From the NCBI GenBank assembly GCA_037127315.1, contig JBBBDQ010000421.1, positions 3,268,501 to 3,332,500 of the forward strand: a stretch of DNA of 64,000 bases, written 5' to 3'. Source of the stretch: Ascarosepion bandense. Lineage: Eukaryota; Mollusca; Cephalopoda; Sepiida; Sepiidae. Each line of letters begins with the position of its first letter. Position 1 is the stretch's first letter. Both the position numbers and the translations under genes were made by a program. Shown here piece after piece: positions 21,786 through 33,199 of the stretch. The notes beneath the pieces are model-generated. The model was not told where the DNA came from. It was given only the letters and a program-made list of their open reading frames with translations, and searched no databases.

Positions 21786-21792
21786 AAAAAAT

Positions 21793-22800
21793 CATATCAC
21801 CCCAAGCAAGGCAGTCCACTGCCACTATAGCGCAGGGGGTTACAAAGAGCGATTGGGTATAGAAAATGTCAGAGTGAGGGTGATAGACGAGTTAGGAGGT
21901 ACGTAGAGAGTGTGTTGGAAGGAATGGGTGCGAGTTAGTGCGTTAGGAGGTGTCTATTGACCTTACATTTAAACTCCTGGAGGTTGTAGCCGTCGGGGAA
22001 GCAATTGTGCGGAAGGGAATTCCACAGGCGAGAAGTGCGAGAAAAGAAGCTGTTGGAGTAGAAATTGAGGTTACGTTTCATCGGTTTCACTGTAAAAGGG
22101 TGGGACCTAGTTGCCAATCTAGTATCTCGTGCAAATTCACACCTAGGGGGCACCAGTGTTTTAAGTTCATCTGAGCAGAAGCCATGAAAGTACTTATAGA
22201 AGAGGCACAGGGAAGCCACGTCACGCCGGTGAGAGAGTGACTGCAGGCGGTCAGCTAAGTTGGTATCGATCACATTACAGATTCTCCGCTGTATTTTGTC
22301 AAGAAGCCCGAGGAGAATAGCAGGGGCACCCGACCAGATGTGGTAGCAGTATTCAATACACGGGCGGACGGTAGATTTATATATGTGCAGGATAGATTCA
22401 GGCGGAAAGAATTTCCGGGCCCTGCACAGAGAGCCGACTTTCATAGCAGCGGATTTAGCAATGGATTCGACGTAGTCATTCCACTTGAGTTCCGCTGAGA
22501 GTGTCAGGCCAAGCAGGCGTAGTGTTTTACTCTCTGGGAGGAAAGCCTGTTCCATGCTAATGGTGGGGGTGCAGTTGTCTCTGGTGGTTAATTGACAGCA
22601 GCTTCGTTTTGGAAGAATTGACTTTTACGAGCCATTTCTTACCCCAATCCACCACGGATTGGAGGTCCTTTCCAAGCTCGGCAGCGAGGTTCGCCTTGTC
22701 ATCATCACCAGATGTTTGATCGAGGCGAGAGTAAACTGTGGTGTCATCGGCGTATATATCTACTTGGGATCTTATGGCATCGGGGAGATCATTGATAATG
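21793..22800 (-). pseudogene. CR1/Jockey-like LINE, 3' third
   Basis: From 22800 downward on the minus strand, the first part encodes the region after the reverse transcriptase YADD motif (DDTTVYSRL-like, then a frame break), followed by an intact 206-codon stretch at 22555-21935. That stretch reads KTLRLLGLTLSAELKWNDYV, LCRARKFFPPESILHIYKS, RPCIEYCYHIWSGAP, LDKIQRRICNVIDTNLADRL, RRDVASLCLFYKYFHGFCSD, and ends TSRLWNSLPHNCFPDGYN plus KCKVNRHLLTH. The 3' UTR ends with the signature atcaccccaagcaaggc in complement at 21795. The element is 5'-truncated inside the YADD region. Confidence 0.88.
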
Positions 22801-22924
22801 GGTTCGTTTTTTACTGCTTATCAACCCTTTGCAGGTTATTTAAAGCCAGGAAATAGTTTTAGAACATAAGAATTTTTTTCTTTTTGATTCCGGGAGAGAT
22901 AATAATCGTTTAGGGACACATGTT

Positions 22925-23070
22925 TTATTAATTAACCCATAGACTGGAGAGAAGTGAAATATTATCTTTCACAAAGATACCCGCGCCTAAGTGAATATAA
23001 GTAACTTAATAAAATGGAAATTCGGCTCTCAAATTAATAGTTACGAGCCATTATCCACTACACACCTCGC
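22925..23070 (-). repeat. SINE-A part of a second composite 5S-tRNA SINE
   Basis: Reading leftward from 23070: gcgaggtgtgtagtggataa, tggctcgtaacta, then the body with ttcacttaggcgcgggta and ctccagtctatgggttaat. It is an old copy but keeps the order of SINE-A. The 5S-derived head lies immediately upstream on the same strand. Confidence 0.7.
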
Positions 23071-23078
23071 AGATTCAA

Positions 23079-23196
23079 GCTTACAACACCTTGTATTGCC
23101 AAGCGTTCACTCATCTCGGCACTGACCAGACTCGACGTTGCTTAATTTCGGTGCTCGTACGGAAATTAGTATTTCAATGCGATACGACCGTAAGCA
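23079..23196 (-). pseudogene. 5S rRNA-derived head of the second composite SINE
   Basis: On the minus strand the sequence reads gcttacggtcgtatcgcatt, gagcaccgaaattaagcaac, gtcgagtctggtcagtgcc, gagatgagtgaacgcttgg and caatacaaggtgttgtaag, following 5S rRNA from end to end in about 118 bases. It then passes after about 8 bases into the tRNA-like head of SINE-A, the same arrangement as at 12.18-12.39 kb. Internal control region C-like bases (gagatgagtgaacg) are only partly kept. Confidence 0.88.
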
Positions 23197-23399
23197 TGTC
23201 TGCGGTTCAATTATAGCAAATTTAATATAGGAGATAAGAAAATTGAACACAGAATAGGCTACGGGTAATTTCACCAAACATTGCAAATTGTCACAAAACT
23301 AAAGCATTAACCTGAAAATATGAGTGATGATCATATATACCCTCGTCAGATCAAAAACTTCTATGAATTTCATGCATAGGGCCCAATCCATTCAGAAAT

Positions 23400-23972
23400 A
23401 TCTAAACTGTCAGCCCATTCAAACCTACTTTCTTTCTCTTTTCTGTCAACCCATTCAAACCTACTTTCTTTCTCTTTTCTGTCAGCCCATTCAAAACTAC
23501 TTTCTTTCTCTTTTCTGTCAGCCCATTCAAAACTACTTTCTTTCTCTTTTCTGTCAGCCCATTCAAACCTACTTTCTTTCTCTTTTCTGTCAGCCCATTC
23601 AAACCTACTTTCTTTCTCTTTTCTGTCAGCCCATTCAAACCTACTTTCTTTCTCTTTTCTGTCAGCCCATTCAAACCTACTTTCTTTCTCTTTTCTGTCA
23701 GCCCATTCAAACCTACTTTCTTTCTCTTTTCTGTCAGCCCATTCAAACCTACTTTCTTTCTCTTTTCTGTCAGCCCATTCAAACCTACTTTCTTTCTCTT
23801 TTCTGTCAGCCCATTCAAACCTACTTTCTTTCTCTTTTCTGTCAGCCCATTCAAACCTACTTTCTTTCTCTTTTCTGTCAGCCCATTCAAACCTACTTTC
23901 TTTCTCTTTTCTGTCAGCCCATTCAAACCTACTTTCTTTCTCTTTTCTGTCAGCCCATTAAAACCTACTTAT
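23400..23972 (+). repeat. 36-bp minisatellite, about 15.5 copies
   Basis: The unit ctgtcagcccattcaaacct followed by actttctttctctttt repeats from 23407 to about 23965. Units 3 and 4 carry an A in place of a C (cattcaaaact), and unit 2 has gtcaaccc. Thirty-six is a multiple of three and the unit has no stop in some frames, so long repetitive open frames occur on both strands (12-residue period). Nothing suggests that these are translated. Confidence 0.95.
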
Positions 23973-24009
23973 CAATGGTTATAAATTGGTTTTTTAGCGA
24001 GTTTACTCT

Positions 24010-24350
24010 GTAGGTCTTGGCGAAGAGCATTCTTCTTCGAAACTTGCATTCTGGCGCTACAAAATCACTAAAAGGAACTGTACCAGATAACAGGGACTGC
24101 ATCACTTGAGAACTGTAAATAGTACCAACAAAATATATTCAAGAGAAAACAATGACAAAATCAAAATGTTGACGTACCACACAAATACAAACAAAAGGTT
24201 AAGAAAGAAACTCCCATTAATACTAGAAAAAGGGATAACAACTAGTAGACTTGAGAAACCTGTTCTTTTATTAAAAAAATCTTTTAAGGGAAACAATTCA
24301 TAAGTTTCAGCCGACTGTAGCCCTGTGGGGACAATGTATACAAAAATAGT
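24010..24350 (+). repeat. Unclassified repeat, partner of 20.26-20.60 kb
   Basis: gcattcttcttcgaaacttg, ctggcgctacaaaatcact, tcaaaatgttgac and taatactagaaaaaggga match the 20.3-kb segment in the same order. The right end adds agtttcagccgactgtagcc. Function and class are unknown. Confidence 0.4.
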
Positions 24351-24559
24351 TCCTTTTAAGTAAACTGCTATTATTATCATAGAACCATGACTCTCCACAA
24401 CGTCATTTCTTTTATTGCTTTCAGTAATTCCCACTCTTTTACAACCTCTCGTCTTAATATTTTTATTTTTTATTAATCATCTTATTATTCACTACTTTCC
24501 TTCATCACAATGTCTATTTTTAATTCATAATTGTTCTTCCTAGACTGCTTACCCACCAC

Positions 24560-24740
24560 GGTTAGAAAACCCAGTTTTACTTTTTCCCCTTATCTCTGAA
24601 GAGAAAAAATGGATTGATAACGTTCCTAAACGTAATTGTGAGAAAGTAAATGTAACGGGTTCTACTGGAATTTGATCTGGGCTCTCCTACTTCTTGTTCC
24701 GAGTCACTGAACCATTATCCTTCCTGTGCATGCAACACTC
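24560..24740 (-). repeat. Possible very old SINE-A copy
   Basis: On the minus strand, aatggttcagtgactcggaac and gagcccagatcaaattccag recall the A-box and B-box parts of the SINE-A head, and the left part (aacccagtttt) recalls its body. Similarity is weak. Confidence 0.35.
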
Positions 24741-24925
24741 AAAATCCATACATTCACTCAAAATTGACAATTAGTTTTCTTGATGCTTTTCTCAACTTCA
24801 ATACGACCTGTGAGTTTTAACTTCCTGGAACCTTCATTCCTCATTATATCCACTTACGCTCGGGTATAAATCTACTCTTTCCTCTCCGGGTTATATGTTA
24901 TTTAGTATTCTTTTTATTAGTAAAT

Positions 24926-25209
24926 CAGTCAGTTAAGTGCCATAAGTGATACACGCTTTGGATGATCATGTCTCAAAAGAGACATGACTAACTGGGCAGA
25001 AGATTTTTCCGTAGTAGGTTGCAATTACTTTCTGCGGTAGACTGGTTGTCCACCATGGCTATAGAACCCAATGTGTCCTGTTATTTAAACCATAACTGGA
25101 GGGAAGCGACAAAATAATACATTTCCCAAGGGTATTTGCGCGTAAGTGGAAGCAAGGAATTCAACTGGAATTCGAACTCTGTTCCCCGATATCCACTGCA
25201 TCACAACGC
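24926..25209 (-). repeat. SINE-A copy
   Basis: Tail cagtcagttaagtgccataa on the left, then gatcatgtctcaaaagag, gtagtaggttgcaattac, ccataactggagggaag, and the head on the right with ttcgaactctgttccccgat. About 15 bases of the head, around the seryl-like cgttccgagcc segment, are deleted. Confidence 0.88.
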
Positions 25210-25214
25210 ACATC

Positions 25215-26390
25215 ATTATCTCAAAATTTCTTGCAATTTAAAAATATTTTCTGGTATTAAATATCCTACAAAAATTTTGATAGGCCGTTTAAAATACAAA
25301 ATGAATCAACCAGTTTACCTTTGGTCTGTTTATCTTCGAAAGAACTTCGTTTTCAATATCATTCTAGGAAAGCTGCTTTAATAAACATGGGTAATTTGCC
25401 TCAGAAATCCGTCAGGATTTTCATAAGTTTTGGTATAACAGCGAAGAGAAACTTTGTTGAACTTACATTTTTTAAAATAATACTGTGTCATTAACCAGCT
25501 CAGATATTTAGAGTGCTTCTATTATTTCAGCTATTAGTAGTCGGTCGCGTTAAAACAATGAAAACCATGTTTTTTGTTTCTTTGTTTTTAGGGGCTTTTT
25601 GTTCCCTTCAACTTATGTTGATGGTCTAACGATTAGTTTCTGTCCTTAGTTTTCCAACAAAGTTTTATTATAAATTTGATATTACTTCATACACCAATTT
25701 TGACATCATCCATGACACGCTAAAAGGGTGGTTTTTAAACTGCGTAAGATATAATATATTCGGTCGGGTTATGCATGTTGTAAAACGCAAGTTTACGTTG
25801 CTGCAAATACATATAAAATAAATGCACATGTTTTCTTAGAAAATGCTGTTTCCACAAAAGTTTTAAATGCATTCATTGTTATATAGTACGCTTTTCTTTG
25901 TCTCTAATAACGTATTTTTATCTCTTAGTTGCTCAGATTCTGAAAAAGCATGTTTTAGCCTTCCTACGCGACTACAGATTTCCCTAACACACTTTCAATA
26001 GGTGGTAATAGTCAACCCTCGCTCAATTTAGCACAGTACCAAACTGTTGATAAATAAGACAAGATAAGAAGATTGTATTAAGTCAGTTGTTAATTAAGAA
26101 GGAGCCTACCTGAAAAATCAATAATTTTCTTTTGACTCTTGCTTGAACATTGGCAGCTGGCACTGGAAAGAAGTACCCGAACAGCTCATTCTCAAAGTAG
26201 GTCTAGATCAGAGCAATAGGTTGGAGATTATCATAGCACAAGGTTAAGAAAACTTTTGTAAGTATTATTTATAAGCTCGATACCCAGTTTTTATTTTTTT
26301 TTGTTTTTGTTTTTTTCGCACATTGTTTTATTACTGAGACGAATCGACAAAGCATCAAATGTAAGTAGACAGAATGGATACAAGTCAGCA
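25215..26390. other. No supported gene
   Basis: AT-rich with no recognisable coding or RNA motif, except a short match to the end of repeat R2 at 25240-25300 (ggtattaaatatcctac, gataggccgtttaaaatac). Confidence 0.5.
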
Positions 26391-26399
26391 AAGAGAACA

Positions 26400-27045
26400 G
26401 CCTATGATGCGAAATGCAAACTGGATGCGTCAATAGCAAGCAAGCACAAAAATCTTAATAACTTCGAAGTGTCTTAACAGAGAATGCTATCTCCAAAACC
26501 GAAATCAGAAGATGCACTAAAATAGAAAATAATGACTTCCAAAAGCTATGCAAAGTATTAAGAAACAAGGAAATTTCGTTAAAAAAAAAAACACAAACAA
26601 AAAAGAAAAAGGTTACTGAACTAGTATATAAAATCGGACCTTTTATATGGCAATGAATGTCGGGCAATTTTCTTCACAGACAAATCAGAAATTGAGACAA
26701 CTGAAATGTGTTTTCACAGAATCATTCATAGAACTCCACAGAGTGCATATGCGTACAACGTGAAAATTTTAGAATTAATGGAAATAAAAAATATATTTAT
26801 ACATAGAATCATAGACAACTAAAATTCTAGGGTGCGTAATGAGGAAAGAGAGATTGGAGAATGTAAAACTCACAGGACATATTGAAGGTAAGAACAGAAG
26901 AAAGCACCAAACAACCGACCTAATGAGCTTGTGTAGTTGGTTTGTAGGACAGGAATTAGGAACCACAAAGGATGGGAAATTGTGGAGAGTAGTTAACGCC
27001 CACATTATGACGGAAAATGACACAAAGAAGAACAAGATAATATTA
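26400..27045 (+). pseudogene. RTE/BovB-like LINE C-terminal fragment, badly decayed
   Basis: Recognisable pieces on the plus strand include the CKLDASIASKHKNLNNFEVS stretch (family: CQIQ...KFKYLGSVLT), KLCKVLRNKEIS, the YGNECRAIF-like segment near 26650, ETTEMCFHRIIHRTP, then FLGCVMRKERLENVKLTGHI with EGKNRRKHQTT, and GKLWRVVNAHIMTENDT at the end. Many stops and indels are present. It is 5'-truncated like the other BovB copies in the window. Confidence 0.8.
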
Positions 27046-27319
27046 TAGTTTATTCGTTTTGTTGTTTTCTCACAATTCTATTTTTTTTATTTCTCTTTAT
27101 ATTTTAAAATTAAAACAGTTGATGATGGTGGAATTAAATAAGAAGTTGAAATATCACCATGTTATTGAATTCTTGTTTCCGAAATATATTGTGTGTAGGA
27201 ATTCTAAGATGACAAAGTATGTCAATTATGAGAAAACTGCGGTTCATATGCAAATATCAGTCTGGAAAATGGCGCCATTTGAGAGTAGTCATACCCCTCT
27301 GAAGGCATACTTTTTTTTA

Positions 27320-29840
27320 TCGTGTCACCCCAAGCAAGGCATTCCACTGCCACTATAGCGCAGGGGGTTACAAAGAGCGATTGGGTATAGGAAATGTCAG
27401 AAGGAGGGTGATAGACGAGTTAGGATGTACATAGGAAGAGAGTTGGAGAGAGTGAGTGTGAGTTAGTGTGTTAGGAGGTGTCTATTGACCCTATATTTAA
27501 ACTCCTGGAGGTTGTAGCCGTCGGGGAAGCAAGCATGCGGAAGGGAATTCCACATGCGGGAAGTGTGAGGAAAGAAGCTGTTGGAGTAGAAATTGAGGTT
27601 ACATTTCATCGGTTTCACTGTAAAAGGGTGGGACTTAGTTGCCAATCTAGTATCTCGTGCAAATTCACATCTAGTGGGCACCAGTGATTTAAGTTCATCA
27701 GAGCAGAAGCCATGAAAGTACGTATAGAAGAGGCACAGGGAAGCCACGTCACGCCGGTGAAAGAGTGACTGCAGGCGATCAGCCAAGTCGGTATCAATCA
27801 CATTACAGATTCTTTTCAAGAACCCCGAAGAGAATAGCATGGGCACCCGACCAGATGTGACAGCAGTACTCAATACACGAGTGGATGGTAGATTTATATA
27901 TGTGCAGGAAAGAATTTCCGGGTCCTGCACAGAGAGCCGACTTTCATAGCAGGCGGATTTAGCAATGGATTCGACGTAGTCATTCCACTTGAGATCCGCT
28001 GAGAATGTCAGGCCAAGCACGCGTAGTGTTTTACTCTCTGGGAGGCAAGCCTGTCCCATGCTAATGGGAGGGAGGTGCGGTTGTCTGTGGTTAATTTTTG
28101 GTTAATTGACAGCAGCTTCGTTTTGGAAGAATTGAATTTTACGAGCCATTTCTTACCCCAATCCACCATGGATTGGAGGTTCTTTTCAAGCTCGGCAGCG
28201 AGGTTCGCCTTGTCACCAACACCAGATTTTGAACCGAGGCGAGAGTAAACTGTGGTATCATCGGCGTACATGCCTATTTGTGATCTTATGGCATCGGGGA
28301 AATCATTGATGTAGATTAGAAAGAGCGTAGGGCCTAGGATAGAGCCTTGGGGGGACACCCTCGTGTGTAGATTAGTTCTGTGAGGCATATCCGTTTAATA
28401 CCACCTTCAGTGTGCGGTTAGAGAGGAATGACTGGATTAAGTTCAACAAAAGTCCAGTTATGCCATACCTTCGCAGTTTCCGTAGAAGGCCGGCATGCTA
28501 TACTCTGTCGAATGCTTTAGAGATATCCAAGACGACGGTTCGGGCTTCACCATTCTCGTCGAAAGCCTGGTATATGTACTCGGTGATGGTCGTTAGCATA
28601 TCAGCAGGAGCCCTGGTGAAGCGGAAGCCATACTCTTTGTCCGAGAGGAGCCCGTGGGCTGTGAGATGCTGAACGACCTTGACATTGATAATGGCTTCGA
28701 ACACTTTGCCGAAATCGGAAGAAGGCTGATAGGGTAGTAATTTGCGGGGTCCGAGGGTTCTCTAGTGTTCCTGAATATTGGAACCACAGAAGAAGACTTC
28801 CAACAGGCAGGAAAGCAGGAGGAAGATAGGCAGAGGTTGTAGAGCTTAGAAAGGACAGAGGAGAGTTCAGGGGCACATTTCTTCAAGAATATGATTGGGA
28901 TCCCGTCCCCACCACTCGCTTTGTGAGGGTCCAGTTTTGAGATTATGTCAGAAATCAGCGAAGGAGTGATGTGGACGTCATTTAATTGGGCCTCAGTTCT
29001 AGATGGGAAATCGGGTGTATGGATTCCAGACGAATCCAGACTCGAATTGGTCGAGAATCTACGGGCAAAGCATTCAGCCTTGTCCGCTGAGGAGATGAGG
29101 ACCTCAAACTCGTTGATTAGTGAGGGCATTGAGGACTTACTCTTGTTAAGCACACTTTTACAGAGGCACCAGTAGTCTTTGGTACCGAAATGAGAGGATG
29201 CTATGCGCTGCTTCATTCTGCAGCAAACAGCATCTTAGCTTCGTTATCTTTTTACACTTATTACGAGCTGAGGCGAAAAGGCGCCTGTTTTGGTCAGACG
29301 CGTGGCTACGATAAAGCCGGAAGAAGTGAATCCGGTGGGCAATGGCGGCCGAGCAAGTGGGCGAGAACCAGGGAGATGAATGGGATTTAAGCTGAAATTT
29401 CCTGGTAGGATGAAAGCATCGATGCCAGCCTTAACCCAGGAGGAGACCTCTGATGCACAGTCTTCGATGAGAAGACTAAAAACATTGTTCCAAGGGACGT
29501 CGCAGAGGAAGTCACGGAACGAATCCCAGTCTGCTCTTTGATAGCAGTAGGATATTTTGTTGGTCTAGGTTTCTTGGGTAGGAGTAGAGTCGAACGAGAT
29601 TTCTGAGAGGGCAGAGCTGTCTGGTGGTGCAAGAATTTGGGGTGGAATTGAAGCAGTCGTCTAGTAGCGAGTCCCTTCCGTTAGGGCTAGTGGAGAAACG
29701 CGTGGGGAAGTCCACCACTTGCATAAGGGATTGGCAGATTTAAAAATTAATGGTGTGAACACCAGCAGGGTCGGTTACAGTTTTCCAGCCATTTAGTGTG
29801 GTGGGCGTTAAAGTCACCAAACACGAAAATCATGCAGTTG
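27320..29840 (-). pseudogene. CR1/Jockey-like LINE with endonuclease end, reverse transcriptase and C-terminus
   Basis: This is the most complete copy in the window. On the minus strand, VFGDFNAHHTKWLENCNR (29.8 kb) is the end of the APE-type endonuclease, and VDFPTRFS and LLDDCFNS follow. The reverse transcriptase begins with ITPSLISDIISKLDPHKASG, DGIPIIFLKKCAPELSS, CFPACWKSSSVVPIFR, then EYGFRFTRAP, VVLDISKAFDRV as motif A, QGSILGPTLFLIYINDFPD as motif B, and GMYADDTTVYSRL with YADD as motif C. The C-terminus (28059-27463) ends in WNSLPHACFPDGYN and VNRHLLTH. At least four frame breaks make it a pseudogene; catalytic Asp residues remain. The 3' signature is at 27320-27375, in complement. 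Confidence 0.9.
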
Positions 29841-29849
29841 GCGTATATC

Positions 29850-30820
29850 AATCTCCGCTGATATACAAATAATATCCTATTCTAAGAGGATGATTATCTA
29901 GAACGCTATTCTTTCGCATACAGATGAATATGCATTCAAGAACGAGACATAAACACTATCAATATCTTACTTTTTACCCGTGTGTAAAAGAGCGAATGTC
30001 AAACGTGTTGGCTTTAGTGTAAAACAAAACCTGTTTTTTTTAATTCTTGTATAAAAGAATCTGTATCAAGCTTTTTGCTCTAATATAAACCAGAACTGAT
30101 TTCTATTTTTTTACTAAATGAAAGAACATGTCATTTTTTTTATTCGAACATATATCTACCATTTTTATTCTATTGCAAACTAGGCTGACGTTTACCTTGT
30201 TTTACTATGGTCTAAACACGTTTTATGTCTATTTTTTTTACTGTAGTATAAAATCGAACCTTTCTACGTTTCATTTGTGTTCAAGGTTCTAAATTGTAAA
30301 GTTCAGTTCAAGACAATTATAACTATTTCCTCACATGCTGATCATCTGCTATGCAGCGTGAAATTCCACACAAAAATGCCATATGCTACTTTCCATCTAA
30401 GTGGAAAGACGTACAGATATTGTCCAAGATCCGTGTGTGATGATCAATCCTTGATTATTTATGGCCAGTAATCAACATTTGCACAATTTGATATCAGGGG
30501 ACACTCACCTCAACCAGCATCTTTATGTCACTTGTATCAGGTTCGTTTTCTAATGTAGTTTTTACTTTTAATGATTTCACTCAAAGCAAAGCGACAAAAC
30601 CACCAAGATATAAGAGAATATGAGTGAAAGCATATGCTAAAAATAAACTAAGAAGTTGAAGGGAAGAAAAGAAAAAAAATGAGAAAAAACTGTTGACATT
30701 CTATTTAATTTATTTTTAAATAAAAGTTAACTCGAAAGCAAGAAACTGGAAAACAGTTTCACAAGCGAGAAGAGGGACTGAAGATGTTAGCATAGAACTT
30801 ACTGTTACATCAAGCCATTT
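29850..30820. other. No gene; possible degenerate tandem repeat
   Basis: From about 29980 to 30270, phrases such as tgtaaaacaaaacctgtttt, ctaatataaaccagaact and tagtataaaatcgaacct recur at roughly 45-60 base spacing, suggesting an old tandem array. The rest is featureless. Confidence 0.35.
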
Positions 30821-30824
30821 CAAC

Positions 30825-31075
30825 TAAAAAGCTGAGACCTTGACGCCAATCTAGTCTTGCGCTTAATTTCATAAAGTCTCGGTACTATAGAGGAGAGTTC
30901 ATCAGAATAATTACCATGAAAGTATTTATAGAAAAAAGAAAAGTACGTTACGGTGGTCGGAAACCGAGCGAAGCAAAGATGACAGGTCATGACCAATGAC
31001 GTTGCAGATCAGTCTTTAGATGGTATCAGGGATATGTGGCATACCGTAAGCAGGAACTAGAAAATTAGTTTTTTT
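30825..31075 (-). pseudogene. Decayed CR1/Jockey-like LINE C-terminus
   Basis: In complement, the codons around atgaaagtatttatagaaaa and ttgcagatcagtctttagat correspond to the FYKYFHG and IQRRICNVI segments of the LINE protein at 63 kb. It is frame-broken and old. Confidence 0.55.
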
Positions 31076-31469
31076 TTATCTTTTCCACGAACTAAGAATT
31101 ATATAAGGTTAGTAAAAAGATATTTGGCGCCAAGTAAAAAGAAATAAATAATTGACGTGCAAATGAGTGTGCCGCGTACCGGAAAATCGATGGTATTGAG
31201 ATAGGGGCATTTCACTTGAACAATGCAGGCACTGGTATAGGAAGTTCAGCATATAGATCTGTCCTTTTGTGATGAACACTACAGTAGCCAATTGATGAGG
31301 CTCTGAAGATGCCATATAGAACGAGAACAGCTAAACTAGTGGCGAGATTTCCAAACGCATCCGGGTTTCTGATGAAACACACTTCACCAACATCACATAA
31401 GGAAGGGGCACAAGTTCAGCATGTAGAGGCTCCACACAACAAGCAACAATGAGTAAAATTCTGTTCCTC

Positions 31470-32010
31470 GTTGCTTTCTGAATACCGCAACATACCCACA
31501 TTTCATCGAGTGCCCACCAGTGACAAAAAGTGTATCATGTATGACAAATCCCTGAGTACAAGACATTGGTTTTCCACCATGAGACCATGTGCATCACACC
31601 AGAAGACAACCTCTTCTCTATCAGGTGGACTAGTCGAAATCAGTGCTTATCAGCTGCTACAAACGGGCCAAACCCTCATTGCAAACCTGTACTCGCAACA
31701 ATTAGAATGTGTGCAACAGGCACAGAAGTGGAAGGAACCACAATTAATTACTCGCAAGGGTGTACTGTTAACCCATGACAATACCGGGTCGTATATGACG
31801 AGGCTGACCAGGTGTGCCATACGGTGACCTGGGTCGGAGACACTGAGCTATCCAACTTACAGATTACGACCTCTTCTATTCTCTGGACAATCACCTTTGT
31901 GGGAAACCATTCTCAAGTAAGGTAGACTTGCGGCAGACAGTCACAGATATCTTTATGTCCAAGATACTCGATACCTTTATGTCCAAGATACTCGATATCT
32001 ACCACCACGG
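31470..32010 (+). pseudogene. Mariner transposase C-terminal half, decayed
   Basis: The frame 31471-31827 includes PTSDKKCIMYDKS (family: TGDEKWILYDN; Glu lost), TGQTLIANLYSQQLECVQQA, LITRKGVLLTHDNTGSYMTR with the second catalytic Asp, and then, after a frame change, GSETLSYPTYRLRPLLFSGQ, a frameshifted version of the YSPDLAPSDYHLF block, and DNHLCGKPFSSKVDLRQT-like residues. No inverted repeats or N-terminal HTH domain are visible. It belongs to a different mariner subfamily from the 17.8-kb element. Confidence 0.75.
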
Positions 32011-32044
32011 AATTGCACTGCTTGAAACACGTTGACAGGGACTT

Positions 32045-32735
32045 GAGGATTAACATTTATGTCAAATTCGCTGTAGATCTATTTTTTAAAATCAATATAA
32101 GTATAAGTGGGGGGGGGGGGTTGTGTCAACACTAAAAAGATACATTGCCTCATTAATATTAAACTTGTGTCAATTTAAAAAATATATTTTGCAGTGAACT
32201 CCTATAATTTTTAAACTATTAAAATTGTGTTTGTAAATCTCCATAATTGTACAGCTATCTTTGTTTTTTAAGAGCTTTTGTGTTGTTGCTTTTTTCTGCA
32301 AATCAATGTTTGACGGTGGCAAAAATAAATGAATCCTTTAAACGAGAAATATTCGACCCAAACGCAATTTCGTGAGCTCATGTAAGCTGTATTTATTCTA
32401 TTTCAGCAATGACTGGAAGGCATTTTTGCGTTGGTAGCTACCTGTTGACGTGTATACGCATAAAAGACCCGTACACACGTGTTAACCAGTCGGAGAGGAC
32501 AGGTGAATATGGAGGATAGGGTAATGACTCGATGCTAAACTGCATCAATTTTTTAAAGGTAGTTTGTGAAGAGGTCATGCGTCATATCACAGTAAAATAT
32601 GTCCCTTTGCCCTTGGTCAAAATATATGAACAATTTCAAATTTCGGTAAGAAGAATCTATTATTTTTCCTGGTTAACAAAAATGTCACGCTTTAACCAAA
32701 CAAGCAAATTGTAAAAGTAACAAATTGCCACCAAA
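32045..32735. other. No supported gene
   Basis: Contains a run of ten G at 32109-32118. Nothing else was recognised. Confidence 0.5.
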
Positions 32736-32739
32736 ATCC

Positions 32740-33195
32740 GAAAATACATTGGAATAGCTATGGTCTTCAAAAGTTAAACAGGAAAATATTGTTAGAAAAA
32801 AAAGAAATAAGAGAGGAACTGCTACGTCATGCTAATACTTTTATATCGTGGTGAATGCTGGGCAATTTCTTGATGAATGCCGAGGAGACTTGAGGTAAAA
32901 TAGATGCTGTTCTACAGAAGGATACTGAGAATACCATGGATTGATATTTGAGCGACAAGGACATTTACAGGAAAATGAGAAAAAAGACGTAGAATCAGAA
33001 AGAACACGTACTAAAAAAGAAGACCTTGCTGAAGGGAAGAGACGTAGAGAGAAAAGTAGGTGAATTGATGACAGAACAGAGACTGGTAATGGAAAGTGTA
33101 CAACATTGCTTAAAGCTACAAATGGTAGGAAATTGTGGTGAGCCATTTACATCCATGTCTTGAAGAGGCTGCCCACATAAACGAAAAGATTATAA
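32740..33195 (+). pseudogene. RTE/BovB-like LINE fragment, decayed
   Basis: Pieces of the C-terminal region survive: YRGECWAIS near 32855, FYRRILRIPWID near 32915-32950, and, near the end, the GKLW/VMIA-type segment (gaaattgtggtgagccattt). It is out of frame throughout and strongly truncated. Confidence 0.65.
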
Positions 33196-33199
33196 TTTC

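Noticed and set aside
23324..24013. 229-codon repeat protein
   Set aside because: It is a product of the 36-bp minisatellite, open on both strands, with no start context, domain or conserved flank.
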